A stretch of 7,000 nucleotides of DNA. Origin: Myxococcales bacterium. Lineage in GTDB: Bacteria; Myxococcota_A; UBA9160; SMWR01. Under the pieces are notes generated by a model. It was not told the DNA's origin, ran no database searches, and saw nothing but the letters and a program-made list of their open reading frames with translations. Within the stretch, counting starts at the first letter, position 1. The number at the start of each line of letters is the position of its first letter. Shown here piece by piece: positions 4,642-7,000 of this stretch. Position numbers and translations under genes: made by a program. Where the stretch lies: contig JACZXC010000151.1 of the NCBI GenBank assembly GCA_022571825.1, positions 1-7,000 on the forward strand. Direction: 5' to 3'.

Positions 4642-6892
4642 CCGCCTTGCGCACGCTTTCGACCAGATCTTCGGGCTGGTAGGGCTTGTACAGGAAGTGC
4701 GCGATGTCTCGAGCGCTCAGGCACTCCGCCACTTTGTCCTTGTCGTAACCGCTGGTGACCACCACGGGAAGCTCGGGACAGATCCGCAGCATCTCGAGCA
4801 GGGTCTCCCCGCCGCCCATGCCGGGCATGACCAGATCGAGCACGACCGCGGCGATCTCGTCTTTGTGGGCGCTGAGGAGCGCGACGCCGGCCTGACCGCT
4901 GCTGGCGGTCAGCACGTCGAAACCGGCGCGCTCCAGGAACTCGCGCGCGAGCTCGAGCACAGCGTCATCGTCGTCGACGACGAGGATCCTGCCCCCCCCC
5001 GACTTCGCAACAGGCTTGGACACCCGGGGCGCGGGCTCGGCCGGGTGCACCGCACACGGAAACAACACCTGGAAATCGGTTCCCTCGCCGAGCTTGCTCT
5101 GAATACGGATCACACCGCCGTGGGAAGAGACGATACCCAGCACGGCCGCCAAGCCGAGGCCGCGACCCGACGACTTCGTGGTGAAGAAGGGCTCGAATAC
5201 ACGCTCCCGGACATCGAGGTCCATGCCCCGCCCGGTATCCGAAACTTCGACGGTGACATACAGACCGGGTGCGGCGTCGGAGGCTCCGAAGCCATCGGCC
5301 AAGTAGGGGGCATCCGCTTCGCGTTGGCCCGTGCTGACGCAGACGGTTCCGCCGGCCTCGCCCAGGGATTCGCCGGCGTTGCTCACCAGGTTCACGAGGA
5401 TCTGTTGGATCCGGGTGACATCGCCTTCGACGGCGGGGAGGTCCGACGCGAGATCGAACTCGAGACGGCTCTTCCCGGCAACCGACGCCCTCAGCAGATG
5501 CTCGGCATCGCGCACGAGCTGCGAGAGGTCGAGGGGACGCAGCTCGACCGGGGCCCGGCCCGCATAGGTGAGCATCTTCTCGGTGAGCGCGGTCGCGTGT
5601 TCCGCCGCCGATCGGATCCGCTCGAGTCGCTCTCGCGGCGCCTTGCCGACGTCGAGGTCCGCAAGCGCCAGCCGGCTGTTGCCACGGATCACCGCCAGCA
5701 TGTTGTTGAAATCGTGGGCGATCCCGCCGGCCATGACGCCCAGGCTCTCCAGGCGCTGCACCTCGCGCATGTGAACATCGAGCCGGCGCCGCTCTTCCTC
5801 GGCCCAATGCCGCTCGGTGACATCGCGAACGGCTCCCAACAGGCGAACCAGCCCCCCCCCTTCATCGCGCGGGGTGTGAAAGACCACGTGGATCCATCGA
5901 ACCTCGTGCTGCTTGGTGAGGATCCGGATATTCATCTCCCGCGATTCGCCCTCGAGAACCCGGGTGAGCTGGCTCATGGTCGCGTCGCGATCCGAATCGT
6001 CGAGGAGCGAGAGCCATCCGTGTCCATCGAGGTCCGATCTCTCGTAACCGGTGATCCGACTCAGGGCACCGCTGGCCCACTCGAACTCGATCCGGAGACT
6101 GGGATCGATCCGAATCCCGAAACCGAAGTCGGAGCTCAGCTCGGACAAGATGCGATAGCGCTCCTCGCTCTCGCGCAACGCCTGTTCTGCGGCGCGGCGC
6201 TCGGCGATCTGTCCCTCGAGCTCCGTCACAGACTGGGCGAGCTCCAGCGTGCGCTCTCGAACCCTCTCTTCCAGGGCGTGGCGCATCCGCTCCATGTCTT
6301 CGCTGTGGCGGTCGACCACCGCGGCGATCTGAAGCGCGAGGATCAGCGACGCGCCGACGATCCAGGCACCGATCAGCGGGGTCGGCACGCCCCCGGATCC
6401 GAAGATCGCCCAGGCCCCGGATGCGGTAATCAGTGCGGCCACCCCAAGGAAGGACGGAGCCAGGGCGTGCTGCCAGGATCGCGGTCCGCCGCGAGTCTCC
6501 CGGCGGGCCAGCACCGCCGCCGTGACGACCGCCGCCGTTCCGATCGCGCCTCCGAGCACCGTCTGGGGGACGTGATAGCCCTGTTGCTCCATCAGACCTC
6601 GGAGAAGACCGACGAGCAGGCCGGCGCCGATCCAGCCCCGCGGACGCTTGCGGCCCGAAAAAACCATGGCGCCAGTCAGCAGCAGGATCGGGTAGCTGGT
6701 GACTAGGGCAAAGCCGACCGGAACCCCCCAGGCGGCCGTGTCCCGGATCAAGATCAGACAGATTCCGGAGCCCAGCAGGGCGAAGCCGCCCCAGGCCCAG
6801 AAGGCGATGGGGCGAGCATCCGGCCGGCGCAAGAGATTGAACCCCAAACCGCCCAGCCCAAGCAGGAAGACCAGGAGTGCGAGTTCCAGCAT
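4625..6892 (-). CDS. Hybrid sensor histidine kinase (7TM-PAS-HisKA-HATPase-REC)
   Basis: A 755-residue membrane sensor kinase. About seven hydrophobic segments (near 1-20, 28-49, 56-78, 87-100, 111-129, 147-164, 173-193) form a sensor region I cannot match to a named domain. A charged coiled coil (195-245) leads to a PAS/PAC domain (about 240-360). HisKA contains the phosphoacceptor H393 in GGIAHDFNNML. The HATPase domain has its N box at 497-510 (N501, N505), G1 at DTGRGM (552-557), an F box at FEPFFTTK (566-573) and G2 at GRGLGL (576-581). A short linker with GGG (632-634) joins a C-terminal receiver with the acidic cluster at 640-643, phosphoacceptor D686, T713 and K736, all intact. So the kinase should pass phosphate from H393 to its own D686, acting as an orphan hybrid kinase or with a distant Hpt or regulator; none is nearby. 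ATG 6892 has a GGAG 5 nt upstream. The gene converges on the preceding operon and overlaps its last gene by 17 bp. Two G9 tracts within it are described separately. Confidence 0.97.
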   Translation of the reverse strand: MLELALLVFLLGLGGLGFNLLRRPDARPIAFWAWGGFALLGSGICLILIRDTAAWGVPVGFALVTSYPILLLTGAMVFSGRKRPRGWIGAGLLVGLLRGLMEQQGYHVPQTVLGGAIGTAAVVTAAVLARRETRGGPRSWQHALAPSFLGVAALITASGAWAIFGSGGVPTPLIGAWIVGASLILALQIAAVVDRHSEDMERMRHALEERVRERTLELAQSVTELEGQIAERRAAEQALRESEERYRILSELSSDFGFGIRIDPSLRIEFEWASGALSRITGYERSDLDGHGWLSLLDDSDRDATMSQLTRVLEGESREMNIRILTKQHEVRWIHVVFHTPRDEGGGLVRLLGAVRDVTERHWAEEERRRLDVHMREVQRLESLGVMAGGIAHDFNNMLAVIRGNSRLALADLDVGKAPRERLERIRSAAEHATALTEKMLTYAGRAPVELRPLDLSQLVRDAEHLLRASVAGKSRLEFDLASDLPAVEGDVTRIQQILVNLVSNAGESLGEAGGTVCVSTGQREADAPYLADGFGASDAAPGLYVTVEVSDTGRGMDLDVRERVFEPFFTTKSSGRGLGLAAVLGIVSSHGGVIRIQSKLGEGTDFQVLFPCAVHPAEPAPRVSKPVAKSGGGRILVVDDDDAVLELAREFLERAGFDVLTASSGQAGVALLSAHKDEIAAVVLDLVMPGMGGGETLLEMLRICPELPVVVTSGYDKDKVAECLSARDIAHFLYKPYQPEDLVESVRKAVTGSL
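4992..5000 (-). repeat. G9 tract in the kinase-receiver linker
   Basis: Nine consecutive G residues on the coding strand (C on the plus strand) encode parts of S631 and R635 and all of GGG 632-634, between the HATPase domain and the receiver. Gain of one G would shift into a frame that ends at a stop whose last base is 4965, after QDPRRRRR. Loss of one G also leads to an early stop, within the first third of the receiver. Both changes would leave the sensor and kinase intact but remove the receiver. The tract is plainly visible; slippage is hypothetical. Confidence 0.85.
5852..5860 (-). repeat. G9 tract in the PAS region of the kinase
   Basis: Nine consecutive G residues on the coding strand encode GGG (345-347) in the PAS/PAC domain, in a loop between DE and LVRLLGAVRD. 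A one-base length change would put the HisKA, HATPase and receiver domains out of frame, giving a kinase-null product. Glycine-rich PAS loops are tolerated structurally, so the tract could also be neutral. Confidence 0.85.
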
Positions 6893-6897
6893 CGGTG

Positions 6898-6901
6898 CTC
6901 C
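6898..6901 (-). promoter_or_regulatory. Ribosome binding site of the hybrid kinase
   Basis: On the minus strand GGAG is followed by 5 nt and then ATG 6892. This spacing supports that ATG, after which the first hydrophobic helix begins immediately. Confidence 0.6.
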
Positions 6902-6926
6902 AGCGAAGCGGCTCAGCGTATCATGA

Positions 6927-6938
6927 GGCGTAGACGCC
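6927..6938. promoter_or_regulatory. Inverted repeat upstream of the hybrid kinase
   Basis: GGCGT and ACGCC form a perfect inverted repeat with a 2-bp centre, 35 bp upstream of the kinase start. It could be an operator for a dimeric regulator of the kinase or chance in GC-rich DNA. I see no convincing -35/-10 pair in the remaining upstream bases to 7000 and no gene I can support there. Confidence 0.25.
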
Positions 6939-7000
6939 GGGTGGAGAATCCCGCGCCCGGTTCACGCCGATCCCCCAGCGGAGCCGGGAGCGCGCTCGGA

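Noticed and set aside
3012..4682. Plus-strand open frame of 556 codons overlapping the membrane protein
   Set aside because: Arg/Pro/Gly/Ala-rich and without domains; the other plus-strand frame has membrane helices and family motifs.
4965..5807. Minus-strand open frame of 280 codons inside the kinase
   Set aside because: Out-of-frame shadow, very rich in arginine; useful only as the frame entered after a +1 slip at the G tract.
4697..6706. Plus-strand open frame of 669 codons opposite the hybrid kinase
   Set aside because: Antisense shadow produced by GC codon bias; the kinase on the other strand has every catalytic motif intact.
6923..7000. Plus-strand frame starting ATG 6923 and open to the right edge
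   Set aside because: Only 26 codons are visible, Arg/Ser/Pro-rich, with no ribosome binding site; a divergent gene cannot be supported.
1..7000. CRISPR arrays, tRNA or rRNA genes, riboswitches, toxin-antitoxin or known defence genes
   Set aside because: I looked for regularly spaced repeats, cloverleaf-like blocks and recognisable defence domains and saw none.

Overview
This is a GC-rich window with dense gene packing, short or overlapping gene junctions and strong third-position G/C bias. The content is a TetR regulator, a soluble bacterial cytochrome P450, two GT-C-like polytopic membrane proteins, a hybrid histidine kinase and a relic of an IS1595-type transposase. It would fit a large-genome, high-GC environmental bacterium such as a myxobacterium-like or other deltaproteobacterial-grade lineage. 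That placement is inference from composition and gene content. No marker gene is present.

Layout. Bases 1-473 (minus strand) hold the N-terminal 157 residues of a GT39/ArnT-like membrane glycosyltransferase that runs off the left edge. Bases 474-929 hold no intact gene. They contain a decayed N-terminal piece of an IS1595/ISXO2-like transposase (about 592-835, frameshifted), a hairpin over its ribosome binding site, and a weak candidate promoter and operator for the next gene. Bases 930-4641 (plus strand) form a tightly packed unit of three genes. The TetR-family repressor (930-1604) overlaps the P450 (1601-2833) in an ATGA junction. The P450 overlaps a membrane protein with a C-terminal TPR-like region (2830-4641), whose best start is a CTG inside a CTGA junction. 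Bases 4625-6892 (minus strand) encode a 755-residue hybrid sensor kinase: about 7 membrane segments, coiled coil, PAS, HisKA, HATPase and receiver. It converges on the operon and overlaps it tail to tail by 17 bp. Bases 6893-7000 are the kinase's upstream region.

How the genes may work together. The TetR protein probably controls its own promoter and so the P450 and membrane protein. A 14-bp perfect palindrome covers the P450 ribosome binding site at the tetR/P450 junction, which suggests translational coupling. The P450 has all canonical P450 motifs, but no ferredoxin or reductase gene is nearby, so its electron donors must be encoded elsewhere. The kinase is a self-contained signalling gene without a neighbouring response regulator. 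It carries two 9-base G tracts, one lying exactly in the linker between kinase and receiver.

I found no clear new defence system, CRISPR array, tRNA or rRNA. The most interesting points are the G tracts in the kinase, the SD-covering palindrome, the CTG-start junction and the transposase relic next to the operon promoter.
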